Source: Paenibacillus sp. FSL K6-3182 (lineage in GTDB: Bacteria; Bacillota; Bacilli; Paenibacillales; Paenibacillaceae). Taken from it: DNA of 64,000 nt. A model generated the notes under the pieces. The model had not been told where the DNA came from. It worked only from the letters and a program-made list of their open reading frames with translations, and searched no databases. Location: NCBI RefSeq assembly GCF_037976325.1, contig NZ_CP150265.1, forward strand, positions 4,893,501 through 4,957,500, in the 5' to 3' direction. Shown in pieces: positions 1-7,495 of the stretch (position 1 is its first letter; each line of letters begins with the position of its first letter). A program made the position numbers and the translations under genes.

Positions 1-438
1 GACGATATGAATCAAAATTTCTTGTTTCTCTTGCATGTTCTCAATATCATAGCTAACAACGACGTGATCCGGATCTAAGCCGTCCCCTGCTGGCTGAGCA
101 GCAACGACTTGATACCCTTCTATGCCGTTGATTGTGTTCCCATTGATTACTGCTTTGTCTTTACCTGGTAACTTAGCAGAAAAATGATGAAAGGAAGTAT
201 ACTGCGTAACCTCATGCTGAAAATTTGCACTGCCATTAGTAATAATCAATTTGCCTGTGCTTGGATTTAGATAATCGTTAATGATTGATCGTTCATTGCT
301 CCCATCCTTCACATAAAGAAAAGGAACACTATACTCCCCATTTGGCGTTACTCCCGCCGCTGCACTCACAGGAAAGGCCGACAGCAACAATACGAGCGCC
401 ATGAGCAGCGCCGTCAATCGGCGAAATTTCATTTGCAT
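1..438 (-). CDS. NEAT-domain heme-binding exported protein (3' end cut off by window)
   Basis: The frame is open from an ATG at 438 to position 1, giving 146 residues without a stop, so the C-terminus lies outside the window. Residues 1-28 form a classic signal peptide (basic start, long Leu/Val/Ala stretch, VSAAA cleavage region). After it comes a NEAT-like beta domain opening with NGEYSVPFLYVKDG and containing the VTQYTSFHHF stretch where NEAT domains have their heme-contacting helix; the expected YxxxY strand would be beyond the edge. The first ATG is chosen because AGGAG (450-454) is 11 bases upstream, against 17 for the second ATG two codons later. It is the third gene of a leftward NEAT operon and probably captures or relays heme at the cell surface. 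Secretion and NEAT family are well supported; how it is anchored cannot be seen. Confidence 0.85.
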   Translation of the reverse strand, partial: MQMKFRRLTALLMALVLLLSAFPVSAAAGVTPNGEYSVPFLYVKDGSNERSIINDYLNPSTGKLIITNGSANFQHEVTQYTSFHHFSAKLPGKDKAVINGNTINGIEGYQVVAAQPAGDGLDPDHVVVSYDIENMQEKQEILIHIV

Positions 439-495
439 TTCAAAAAACACTCCTTCGTCATTTAACTGCTATCGCTTATGTACCCTTGCATTTTG

Positions 496-535
496 AACAG
501 GAGAGCGAATCATGCCGCAGCATTGCTCTCCTGTT
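496..535. repeat. 11-bp inverted repeat between two NEAT genes
   Basis: AACAGGAGAGC at 496-506 pairs perfectly with GCTCTCCTGTT at 525-535, leaving an 18-base loop. On the operon (minus) strand no T-run follows the stem, so it does not look like a terminator for these genes. The ATTTTTA tract follows it only on the plus strand, where no gene is present. It may be a processing or stability hairpin that sets the level of the downstream NEAT gene. Confidence 0.5.
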
Positions 536-575
536 ATTTTTAAAGCGCTATTCTAACCGTAGAGCTCGCTGATGC

Positions 576-1001
576 TTAAACGCTCCAATTGAATTGGATT
601 GTATGAACCGTATTGTAGCCTTCAAATCCTGGTGATGGCGGAACGACAACGTGGATTTTGGCAACTTGGTTCGGTGTGAAATCAGCCACTTCAAATGTAA
701 ATTCAACGTTGCCGCCTGTATAATTAGCAGCTGCATAGCTGTATGTTCCAGTAGCAGGGTCTTGCACTTGCAAGTATTGAATGAAGCTTGAACCAGAGAA
801 TGTAACCGTTGTCGTTGTGCCATTGCTTGCTACAACTGCATCGCCTACTTTATAGGCATCAGCATAAGAATTGGCTGTATCTCCCGCGTTGCGAACGACA
901 TAGCTTACACCAGTACTTGCGAAAGCAGATGGAACAACTAGAGCTAGAGCCATAACAAGCATCATCATTACAAAACTAGTTTTTTTCATCGATTTGATCA
1001 T
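576..1001 (-). CDS. Small secreted single-NEAT hemophore-like protein
   Basis: This 141-residue protein has a signal peptide (about residues 1-29, ending PSAFAS) and then one NEAT domain to its last residue, with no sortase motif and no membrane anchor. That layout is the one of IsdX1 of Bacillus anthracis, a secreted hemophore of similar length. The FSGSSFIQYLQV stretch matches the heme-pocket helix. The heme-ligating strand reads Y129-N-T-V-H133: the usual iron-ligand tyrosine is kept, but the second tyrosine of YxxxY is histidine. The ATG at 1001 is 9 bases from GGAG. The preceding NEAT gene ends only 13 bases upstream, so the two are co-transcribed behind Fur boxes. Likely role: scavenging heme outside the cell and passing it to the wall or membrane NEAT proteins. 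Family is secure; hemophore function is inferred. Confidence 0.88.
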   Translation of the reverse strand: MIKSMKKTSFVMMMLVMALALVVPSAFASTGVSYVVRNAGDTANSYADAYKVGDAVVASNGTTTTVTFSGSSFIQYLQVQDPATGTYSYAAANYTGGNVEFTFEVADFTPNQVAKIHVVVPPSPGFEGYNTVHTIQFNWSV

Positions 1002-1014
1002 TTATCAACACTCC

Positions 1015-2034
1015 TTATTTTTTAGCGAATTTGGTTTTGCGCAATAAGATAAAGGCTACTCCAACAACGATAATAATTAGACAAATAACAAGTGGCGAAA
1101 GCAAACGATTGGAAGCCGCATCTGACAACTGCTGCGCAGCTTCACCTGATGCAGGTGTATCCATATCAGCCCCAATAAGCTGAACATCGACCTTCGGCTC
1201 TTCGTGAACAGCTGTCTCCGCAGAGTCCATTGCTAGGGTATCCTCTGCAGAGGTAGACTCTTGTGTAGATGGGGTTAAAGTCTCCTTAGGCGATGATTGC
1301 CCTTCAGCTTCAGCCGCTATCGGACTAACGGTTGGAGCAGGCGAAGCTTCGACCTGTATCTCTTTCTTAGAATCTTCTTTTTTAGAATCGACCGTTTCAG
1401 AGCTCGGCTTATCTACCTCAACCTTTGGTTTTTCGATCACCTTATTTGTGGTTTGAGGAGCTGTTGTACCTGTCTTTACATCGGTCTCTTTTTTTGGTTC
1501 TTTCGTGGTTGTTGCTGGTTTCTTTTCTTCTTTGACAGGGGCCTCCGCTTTGCTGATCTGCTTCAGACTGCTAGAATCGAAAACTAGACGAATCGTGTAG
1601 CTGTGATCGTAATCAATATCCTCTACCGTTACGTGGATCTTGGACTCTAACGGCGTTGTTAGATCAGCAATCCCGAACTTAACAACTCTCGTATTGTCAG
1701 CTTCGTTGCTAGATACAATAGCCGTATCTATGTACCCGCCGTCACTCGGAACTTTATATTCCGTTACCCATGAGCTATGGTTTATTTGCAGTTGTACCTG
1801 CAAAGCTCCTTTGGTCACAATCAGCTTGGCTGGTTTTTCCCAATAGTCATTTGCCATCGATACCGATTCATCTTCGGCTTTCTTGACAACATAGTCTATC
1901 GAGTACGTACCATCAGCCAGTTCAGCCGCATGTGCTTCAGGTGCAAACGGAACAACGAGTAAAGTAATCATGATGAAGAAAGCCAGCACTCCAAACTTGC
2001 GAATAATTCTCTTCTCCTCCTTTACTCCTGACAT
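1015..2034 (-). CDS. Membrane-anchored NEAT-domain heme-binding surface protein
   Basis: A signal peptide (LAFFIMITLLVVPFAPEAHA) leads into one NEAT domain of about 120 residues with an intact YDHSY motif (YxxxY, heme ligand plus its partner). Then follow about 130 residues rich in Lys, Pro, Thr, Ser and Glu, which look like a wall-spanning linker, and a C-terminal hydrophobic helix with a basic tail (RKTKFAKK). No LPxTG or NPxTN sortase signal is visible, so it is probably held by the membrane helix. The start is uncertain: the frame is open to a GTG at 2073 and has an ATG at 2034, neither with a ribosome site, whereas AAGGAGGAG lies 6 bases before an ATT codon at 2007 that would give an ideal signal peptide. 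It is the first gene of the Fur-controlled NEAT operon. Confidence 0.85.
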   Translation of the reverse strand: MSGVKEEKRIIRKFGVLAFFIMITLLVVPFAPEAHAAELADGTYSIDYVVKKAEDESVSMANDYWEKPAKLIVTKGALQVQLQINHSSWVTEYKVPSDGGYIDTAIVSSNEADNTRVVKFGIADLTTPLESKIHVTVEDIDYDHSYTIRLVFDSSSLKQISKAEAPVKEEKKPATTTKEPKKETDVKTGTTAPQTTNKVIEKPKVEVDKPSSETVDSKKEDSKKEIQVEASPAPTVSPIAAEAEGQSSPKETLTPSTQESTSAEDTLAMDSAETAVHEEPKVDVQLIGADMDTPASGEAAQQLSDAASNRLLSPLVICLIIIVVGVAFILLRKTKFAKK

Positions 2035-2083
2035 CCAAGCTCGCAGCAGATTATCCGAATGGCTCTCTCTCACATCATGAATA

Positions 2084-2098
2084 TGATAATCATTATCA
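2084..2098. promoter_or_regulatory. Fur box 1 of NEAT operon (perfect 7-1-7)
   Basis: TGATAATCATTATCA is an exact match to the Bacillus 7-1-7 Fur/Per consensus TGATAATnATTATCA. It lies just upstream of the first NEAT gene. The iron-uptake function of the flanking genes makes Fur the likely ligand rather than PerR or Zur. Confidence 0.9.
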
Positions 2099-2118
2099 AT
2101 AAAAAGATATATTGATTA

Positions 2119-2133
2119 TGATAATCATTATCA
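2119..2133. promoter_or_regulatory. Fur box 2 of NEAT operon (perfect 7-1-7)
   Basis: A second exact TGATAATCATTATCA, 35 bases from the first centre to centre, about 3.3 helical turns. Two perfect sites suggest tight iron repression of the NEAT operon promoter. Confidence 0.9.
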
Positions 2134-2283
2134 TTAAACAATTAAAAAAAAAGCAATCTGCTGCAGAATGCATCACCATTTCAGGAAACGCCATTCTCAG
2201 GAATGAAACTATCATGCATGCCCACATTTTGTCAACACAAAATAAGAAAATTAGTTATTTTCTATATAATTCCTTTTTAGGTA

Positions 2284-2342
2284 TTGACATCCTCTGTTTT
2301 TAAGCATTATACTCTCGAAGAGATCATTGAGACTGATTATCA
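2284..2342 (+). promoter_or_regulatory. Sigma-A promoter with downstream Fur box for heme ABC importer
   Basis: TTGACA (2284-2289), an 18-base spacer and TATACT (2308-2313) form a near-consensus promoter. TGAGACTGATTATCA at 2328-2342 matches 12 of 14 specified Fur positions and would cover the first transcribed bases, so iron-bound Fur would block initiation. Confidence 0.8.
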
Positions 2343-2374
2343 ATACCATTTAGCTTGGAGGTACTGCAATTGTT

Positions 2375-3316
2375 ATGAGAACTTGTCTCCCCCTATTTGC
2401 TGTGCTTCTGTTACTCGTTTTTACAGGATGCGGTATCGGCAAAGGCAGCTCTTCAGAAATGAGCGATGGAAGTCTGATTGTAAAAGACTTTGCAGGACGC
2501 CAAATTTCTTTTAAGGAACCTCCCGCCAACATTGTTGCACTGGGCAGCGGCGAAGCTGATATTGTAGCAGCTTTAGGAGGAAATCTAGTCGGCCGGCCAA
2601 CAACATCCGTTCAGCCCGTTAATCGGGCAGTCCTCGAAACTGAACAAATCGGGAATGCTCACGAGGTTGATTTGGAAAAAATAGCATTGCTTCGCCCTGA
2701 TGTCGTGCTTGGCAATTATCCATTGAATGAAAAGGATATTCCCGTTCTTCAAGGAATCGGTGTACAGCTCCTGTTGACGGGTGCCAACTCCATCGAAGAC
2801 ATTAAACGCCAGATTGAGCTGATAGGCCAGCTTCTTCACAAAGAAGAGCAGGCACAAGCAATTATCGCCAACATTGTTGATAAGATTGCTGTTTATAAAC
2901 CTACCGATGAAGCCAACAAGCCGCGAGCGCTGCTTGTATATGGAGCACCAGGTACATTCATGGCAGCACTCCCTAATTCCTTGAGCGGCAACATACTCGA
3001 AACCGCTGGCGGAGTAAATATCGCTTCGGATTATCCGAGGCTGCAAAGCTTCCCGCAATACGCGCAGCTAAACGCAGAACGTGTTGTTGAAGCAGACCCC
3101 GACATCATTTTTTTCATGACGCATGGCAATCCGGAGGAAATCAAGAACAGCTTCATTCGTGAAATGGAGACTAATTCTGCATGGAGCAGCATATCCGCCG
3201 TCAAGCAGCAGCGTATTGAAGTGCTGCCGCAGGACCTGTTCGGTACTAACCCTGGAACTCGTGTGATCGAAGCACTTGAGCTTATGGACCGCTTGCTGAA
3301 AGAAGTGCCTAACTGA
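2375..3316 (+). CDS. isdE: Heme ABC transporter substrate-binding lipoprotein (IsdE-like)
   Basis: A 313-residue binding protein of the FecB/helical-backbone family. The signal peptide ends in FTGC, so Cys19 is the probable lipidated residue. The body shows the usual two-lobe pattern: a first lobe with a GSGEADIVAALG turn, LRPDVVLGNYP, a long backbone helix, and a second lobe ending LELMDRLLKEV. The MTHGNPEE segment in lobe 2 holds a histidine where IsdE-type proteins have their heme-iron ligand region. GGAGGT is 12 bases before the ATG. Permease and ATPase genes follow immediately, and NEAT genes lie on the other side of a Fur-controlled region, which favours heme over siderophore as ligand. 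The heme assignment rests on context and this motif; a ferric-siderophore ligand is the alternative. Confidence 0.85.
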   Translation: MRTCLPLFAVLLLLVFTGCGIGKGSSSEMSDGSLIVKDFAGRQISFKEPPANIVALGSGEADIVAALGGNLVGRPTTSVQPVNRAVLETEQIGNAHEVDLEKIALLRPDVVLGNYPLNEKDIPVLQGIGVQLLLTGANSIEDIKRQIELIGQLLHKEEQAQAIIANIVDKIAVYKPTDEANKPRALLVYGAPGTFMAALPNSLSGNILETAGGVNIASDYPRLQSFPQYAQLNAERVVEADPDIIFFMTHGNPEEIKNSFIREMETNSAWSSISAVKQQRIEVLPQDLFGTNPGTRVIEALELMDRLLKEVPN

Positions 3317-3336
3317 AAGGATGCTAAATAAGGATT

Positions 3337-4332
3337 ATGAATAAAGAAACACGTACAAAAAGACGTAAGCTGGCCTTCATCATCACACCCATATTTCTGC
3401 TTTTAAGCGTTCTTATCGGGTTAATATCTGGATCAATCACGATTCCACTGCACGAGATATGGAGCATTCTTATCACAGGCGATTCATCAGCTCACTCCGT
3501 AATATTGCTTGATCTTAGGCTCCCTAGAGTATTAATTGGTTTGTTGACAGGCGCATGCCTTGCTGCATCAGGAGCAATTCTGCAAAGTGTCATGCGCAAT
3601 CCGCTTGCCGATCCCGGCATTATTGGCGTTTCGGCAGGCGGCGGTCTCGCTGCTGTCATCACGATGGTGATGCTGCCGCAATTCAGCTTTTTATTGCCAG
3701 CTGCTGCTTTTGTTGGCGCCCTCTCTGCAAGTCTAATTATTTATTTTCTTTCATGGGATAAAGGTGCATCACCTATAAAGATCGTATTAGCCGGTGTTGC
3801 AGTAAACGCCCTCGTGGGGGCCATTATGAATGGCGTGATGGTCGTTTACAGCGACCGTGTTCAAGCTGTGCTTCCTTGGCTTTCCGGCGGATTAAATGGA
3901 CGAAGCTGGCATCATTTCAGCTTTATGCTGCCTTACGCGCTCGTTGGCCTCCTTCTTACGATACCAGCGATCAAATCAGCCAATCTGCTGCTGCTCAGCG
4001 ACGATTCTGCTCGCTTGCTGGGACAAAAAGTGGAGTTGCAGCGGCTTCTGCTTATTCTCTTATCTGCTCTGCTTGCAGGAATTGCAGTAAGCGCCGCAGG
4101 CCTTGTCGGCTTCGTTGGGCTGGTTGTGCCCCATATGGTCCGCCTTTTAATTGGAGACGATTACCGTTATTTGCTGCCAGTATCTATAATAAACGGTGCT
4201 GCTCTGGTCGTCATTGCCGATGCCGCGGCTCGTTCCTTATTCAACCCTGTTGAGCTGCCGGTTGGCATCTTATTAGCTTGCATCGGCGCACCGTTCTTTT
4301 TGTATTTGCTGAGGAGGAGTAACTGTCGATGA
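3337..4332 (+). CDS. isdF: Heme/iron ABC transporter permease, FecCD family (IsdF-like)
   Basis: A 331-residue integral membrane protein with about nine or ten hydrophobic segments and the FecCD signatures: [22 protein letters not shown] near residues 60-82, [17 protein letters not shown], and [24 protein letters not shown] near the coupling region. It would form the homodimeric channel through which the bound ligand enters the cytoplasm. It starts 20 bases after the binding-protein stop and its stop overlaps the ATPase start (ATGA), so the three genes are one translationally coupled unit. AAGGA sits very close to the ATG. Family assignment is secure; substrate follows the operon. Confidence 0.9.
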   Translation: MNKETRTKRRKLAFIITPIFLLLSVLIGLISGSITIPLHEIWSILITGDSSAHSVILLDLRLPRVLIGLLTGACLAASGAILQSVMRNPLADPGIIGVSAGGGLAAVITMVMLPQFSFLLPAAAFVGALSASLIIYFLSWDKGASPIKIVLAGVAVNALVGAIMNGVMVVYSDRVQAVLPWLSGGLNGRSWHHFSFMLPYALVGLLLTIPAIKSANLLLLSDDSARLLGQKVELQRLLLILLSALLAGIAVSAAGLVGFVGLVVPHMVRLLIGDDYRYLLPVSIINGAALVVIADAAARSLFNPVELPVGILLACIGAPFFLYLLRRSNCR

Positions 4333-5465
4333 AGGCGATTCAAACCCATTCGTTAACGCTTGAAGCAGGTATGTTCAAGCTGTCCGATGTTAATATGGTT
4401 ATCCCTAAAGGTAAAATAACTGCGATAGTCGGGCCAAACGGCTCAGGCAAATCAACGATGCTTAGATTAATCTCGGGTCTGCTGACTCCAGATAGCGGCA
4501 GCATTCTCATTAATGAGAAGAGTACGAGCGATTATAAAAGATCCGAATATGCCAAAAGTCTTTCCATGCTGACGCAAGCCAAAGATATGCTTCCTTCACT
4601 GACCGTTCGCGAGCTGGTCGCTTATGGGCGTGCTCCCTACCAAAAAAGCTTCCGTCAGCGGCTAACTACGGAGGATGAACGTATCATTGACTGGGCATTG
4701 CGGGCAATGCGCATTCGGAGGCACGAAGACCGAATGTTTCACACCCTCTCCGGAGGCGAGCAGCAGAAGGCGCGAATCGCCATGACTTTAGCGCAGCAGA
4801 CCGAAATTCTTTTACTTGATGAGCCAACTACCTATCTGGACATGTGTCATCAGCTCGAGGTGCTGGAGACACTCGCCAAAATAAATCGGGAATATGGAAC
4901 GACGATCGTTATGGTTCTGCACGATCTGCAGCAGGCAGCCGCTTATTGCCATTATATGATTGCCATGAAAGAAGGGGAGCTTGCTGACGCTGGAGAACCA
5001 CGAACTATCATTACGCCTCGTTTCATGCGCTCCGTATTTGATTTGGATGCGAGAATCAGCTTTGCTGAACGTTATCCCATTATCATTCCTATACCCAAAA
5101 CCAATGAGGAGGAAGAAACGATGATCATTGTGACGAATGTATCGCAATTTACGAAGGGCGAAGGAGAAAAGCTTGTTGAACGTTTTGATCGGGTAGGCAA
5201 AGTCGAGGAAATGGAAGGGTTTCTTGGGCTTGAGGTGCTTCTCACGCAAAACCTAAAGGACTATGACGAGGTTTCCATCGTTACAAGGTGGCAATCGAGA
5301 GATGATTTTAACAACTGGACAAAAAGCGAGGCGTTCCGTGAATCTCATTCCCACCGCAAAACGCCGGAATACATTCTATCTAACAAAATTATGTTTCAGG
5401 AAGTCAAAGTCAAGCGTACTCCGCTCCCTGCCGCGGAACGCAGTGATGAACGGCTTGCCCAATAA
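4329..5465 (+). CDS. Fusion protein: heme ABC transporter ATPase + IsdG-type heme monooxygenase
   Basis: The 378-residue product has two parts. Residues 1-255 are a complete iron/heme importer ATPase: Walker [10 protein letters not shown] (35-43), signature LSGGEQ (140-145), Walker B LLLDEPT (161-167), H-loop His198. A short acidic linker (NEEEET) leads to residues 265-361, an antibiotic-biosynthesis-monooxygenase fold closely resembling IsdG/HmoA heme-degrading enzymes: Asn270 near the strand start, Trp330 in [10 protein letters not shown] and a histidine in SHSHRK, the N-W-H catalytic set of IsdG. The joined protein would tie heme import to heme cleavage and iron release at the inner membrane face. 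Stand-alone IsdG is about 107 residues, so the domain is full length. GAGGAGG sits 8 bases before in-frame ATG 5121, so the enzyme may also be made alone. The fusion is seen directly; activity is inferred. Confidence 0.9.
   Translation: MKAIQTHSLTLEAGMFKLSDVNMVIPKGKITAIVGPNGSGKSTMLRLISGLLTPDSGSILINEKSTSDYKRSEYAKSLSMLTQAKDMLPSLTVRELVAYGRAPYQKSFRQRLTTEDERIIDWALRAMRIRRHEDRMFHTLSGGEQQKARIAMTLAQQTEILLLDEPTTYLDMCHQLEVLETLAKINREYGTTIVMVLHDLQQAAAYCHYMIAMKEGELADAGEPRTIITPRFMRSVFDLDARISFAERYPIIIPIPKTNEEEETMIIVTNVSQFTKGEGEKLVERFDRVGKVEEMEGFLGLEVLLTQNLKDYDEVSIVTRWQSRDDFNNWTKSEAFRESHSHRKTPEYILSNKIMFQEVKVKRTPLPAAERSDERLAQ
5106..5123 (+). promoter_or_regulatory. Internal ribosome binding site before the monooxygenase domain
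   Basis: GAGGAGG (5106-5112), an 8-base spacer and ATG (5121) lie inside the ATPase-monooxygenase gene, in frame. The same bases encode the Glu-rich linker. This is stronger and better spaced than many genuine starts in this window, and is what would remain if two adjacent genes lost the stop codon between them. Confidence 0.6.
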
Positions 5466-5482
5466 ACTCCTTCTTAATAAAC

Positions 5483-5533
5483 AAGCAAGACAGCCATTCC
5501 TCCTCTAAACAAGGCGGCTGCTGTCTTGCTTTT
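5483..5533 (+). terminator. Intrinsic terminator of the heme importer operon
   Basis: AAGCAAGACAGC (5483-5494) pairs over 12 bp with GCTGTCTTGCTT (5520-5531) and runs into a short T-tract. It follows the fusion gene by 17 bases. Confidence 0.85.
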
Positions 5534-5583
5534 GTCTGTTCATTATAACGAGCTTATCCGGCTACTAAGTGAATGCTAGGCTT

Positions 5584-6594
5584 TTACAAAGATACTAGCG
5601 TTCCGCCTTCATTTGCAGAGCGCAGCTCTGCTTCAATAATTTCAAGCGTGCCTACCGCGCTCTCAGGTGCACAAATCGAAACTGGCTGCCCCGCATGAAT
5701 GGATTCAATAAAATATTTGATTTCACGATAATAACCCATATCCTCAGACAATTCAGCAATAAAGCCTGGCGCATCATTTGGATTAACTTTCACTTGCCCA
5801 TTTTCAAAAATGAGATTTCCGCCTTCAAAATTAACGCGATACGTCATAGCGAAGCCAAAGTCGCCTTCCAGCGTCCAATCTGCCTGAGCATTCAGCACCT
5901 TGCCATCTGGATAAATATAATGAGTAGACACGACATCATAGCCGCTGCCTGGAATGACATTGCGTGCAATCGTTGATACCTTCTCTGGCTTGCCGAATAA
6001 CCAGTGAACCATGTCTGCATCATGAATGTGCATGTCCAGTAAACAGCCTCCGCTTTTGCTGCCATCCAGAAACCAACCCTTTGGCGCGGCAGAACCTCTG
6101 AAGAAATAACCGCCCGTAACAGCTCCATAACGGCCATCCTCTACGCAAGCCTTTAAGTATTCATAAGCTGGCCAGAAGCGCAGACATTGGCCGATCATCA
6201 ACGTTTTTCCTGTGCGCTCTGCTGCATGTGCCATGCGCCAGCCATCCTCTGAGCTTCCTGCCACAGGTTTCTCGCATAATACATGCAACCCTCTCTCAAG
6301 CATCGAGCAGGTTAAATCAGCATGCAGATTAGTAGGCAGCGTAATATCGACGATATCTAGTTCCTCGTTCTCTAGCATTGCAGCAATATTATCGTACAAA
6401 CGGTAAGGCGCAAGATCGTAGACGTCCTGCTCTGTCGCGATGTTTCCTGACGCTTTTCCTTCCTTCAACTCCTCGATCAGCAAATCGCAAATCGCTACGA
6501 GCTGCACAGGAGCTCCTTCCTTAGCAAGACGGACATAATTGTCAAAGTGCATCCGACCCATAAATCCAAAACCGATTAAACCAACCTTTAACAT
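5584..6594 (-). CDS. Gfo/Idh/MocA family NAD(P)-dependent oxidoreductase
   Basis: A 336-residue sugar or inositol dehydrogenase-type enzyme. The N-terminal Rossmann fold begins LKVGLIGFGFMGRMH (GxGxxG) and the family's EKPVA motif (Lys involved in catalysis and cofactor binding) is near residue 105-112. The DMHIHDADMVHWL segment gives the usual active-site DxxxHD. AGGAGG is 8 bases before the ATG. It is the last gene of a three-gene operon with a TIM-barrel isomerase and a CBM9-like protein and lies 37 bases from its neighbour. Such pairs commonly oxidise and isomerise sugars, sugar acids or cyclitols. The substrate cannot be read from the sequence. Confidence 0.88.
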   Translation of the reverse strand: MLKVGLIGFGFMGRMHFDNYVRLAKEGAPVQLVAICDLLIEELKEGKASGNIATEQDVYDLAPYRLYDNIAAMLENEELDIVDITLPTNLHADLTCSMLERGLHVLCEKPVAGSSEDGWRMAHAAERTGKTLMIGQCLRFWPAYEYLKACVEDGRYGAVTGGYFFRGSAAPKGWFLDGSKSGGCLLDMHIHDADMVHWLFGKPEKVSTIARNVIPGSGYDVVSTHYIYPDGKVLNAQADWTLEGDFGFAMTYRVNFEGGNLIFENGQVKVNPNDAPGFIAELSEDMGYYREIKYFIESIHAGQPVSICAPESAVGTLEIIEAELRSANEGGTLVSL

Positions 6595-6631
6595 ATTAAA
6601 AACCTCCTAATAGTTTTTGAGTAGATGAATT

Positions 6632-7471
6632 CTAACGTCCTAATATGGCATCCATCGCTTTTGAAGTGTTGAAAATGATTTGTTCGGAATGATGATTGTA
6701 TGGCGGAATCATTTCTCCAGTTACATAATTGTCATAGCCAATTGCATGAAGCGCCTGCATGACAGCTGGGTAATCAACATCACCTGCTAATAGATCAACA
6801 AAACCATGCAATCCGCCTGCTTGACGGCGGTAATCCTTGAAGTGCACTTTCTTGATGCGATGACCCAAAATTCGAATCCATTGCTCAGGATAACCATTAT
6901 GAAGCGCATTGCCGACGTCGAAATACGAACCTACAAAACTCGAGTTATGCGCATCAATGAAGGAACGCATCTCAAGGGGCGATAATAAGAACTTGTTCCA
7001 AACATTCTCAATGCCAATCGAGACCCCCGCGCTCTCAGCAAACGGAACAAGCTTCCCGATCGCTTCCAGCGCCCGGTCATATGCATATTCGTAGTCAGCA
7101 ACTTCACTTCCTGGTATAAAGTCAACGCCTACAGCGCCTGGAATGACCAAAATGGTATCCACGCCAAGAGCCGCTGCAAGCTCCAGCTGTTTCTTGCACA
7201 CATCGATTGCTTTCTCGCGTGTAGCCGCGTTTTCACTCGTCATTGGATAGGACCAGTACAAGCCTGTTGCTAAACCTGCAATTTCCAGTTCATTTTGCTG
7301 CAGTTCGTTTTTGATTTCTTGAATCTCTTTGTCGGAAGCTGCTAGGCTAAGCTCACCCGTCTCGTTCAATGACAGCTCAATTCCGTCAAAACCTGCTTTT
7401 TTTGCTGTACGAATGTTTTCTGCAATGGTTGAATCACCTTTGAAAGACCAAATATTAATCCCTTTTTTCAT
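6632..7471 (-). CDS. Sugar phosphate isomerase/epimerase, AP-endonuclease-2-like TIM barrel
   Basis: A 279-residue TIM barrel of the xylose-isomerase-like superfamily. The four expected metal ligands can be placed: Glu in IGIENVWNK, Asp in SYFDVGNAL, His in KKVHFKDYR and Glu near the end in VTGEMIPP, the usual set for ketose 3-epimerases such as tagatose/psicose epimerase and L-ribulose-5-phosphate 3-epimerase. AGGAGGG sits 6 bases before the ATG. It follows the CBM9-like gene by 24 bases and precedes the oxidoreductase, in one transcription unit opposite an AraC regulator. An epimerase or isomerase for a sugar or sugar acid is likely; the exact reaction is open. Confidence 0.86.
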   Translation of the reverse strand: MKKGINIWSFKGDSTIAENIRTAKKAGFDGIELSLNETGELSLAASDKEIQEIKNELQQNELEIAGLATGLYWSYPMTSENAATREKAIDVCKKQLELAAALGVDTILVIPGAVGVDFIPGSEVADYEYAYDRALEAIGKLVPFAESAGVSIGIENVWNKFLLSPLEMRSFIDAHNSSFVGSYFDVGNALHNGYPEQWIRILGHRIKKVHFKDYRRQAGGLHGFVDLLAGDVDYPAVMQALHAIGYDNYVTGEMIPPYNHHSEQIIFNTSKAMDAILGR

Positions 7472-7495
7472 GTTAAACCCTCCTACATTTATGTT

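Larger units (their letters stand above)
2074..2374. other. Divergent intergenic control region between NEAT operon and heme ABC importer
   Basis: These 301 bases separate the leftward NEAT operon from the rightward heme transporter. They hold two perfect Fur boxes on the NEAT side, a strong promoter and a weaker Fur box on the transporter side, and an A/T-rich stretch between them (about 2137-2280) in which I see no gene. Confidence 0.8.

Noticed and set aside
1297..1587. Phe/Arg-rich plus-strand frame opposite the NEAT linker
   Set aside because: It is the antisense reading of the Lys/Glu/Thr-rich linker codons and has no start signals.
2112..2303. Short plus-strand frame across the Fur boxes
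   Set aside because: It consists of A/T-rich operator DNA, lacks a ribosome site and ends inside the importer promoter.
3555..3761. Open frames in alternative phases inside the permease gene
   Set aside because: They overlap a clearly functional permease frame and have atypical Cys/Arg-rich composition.
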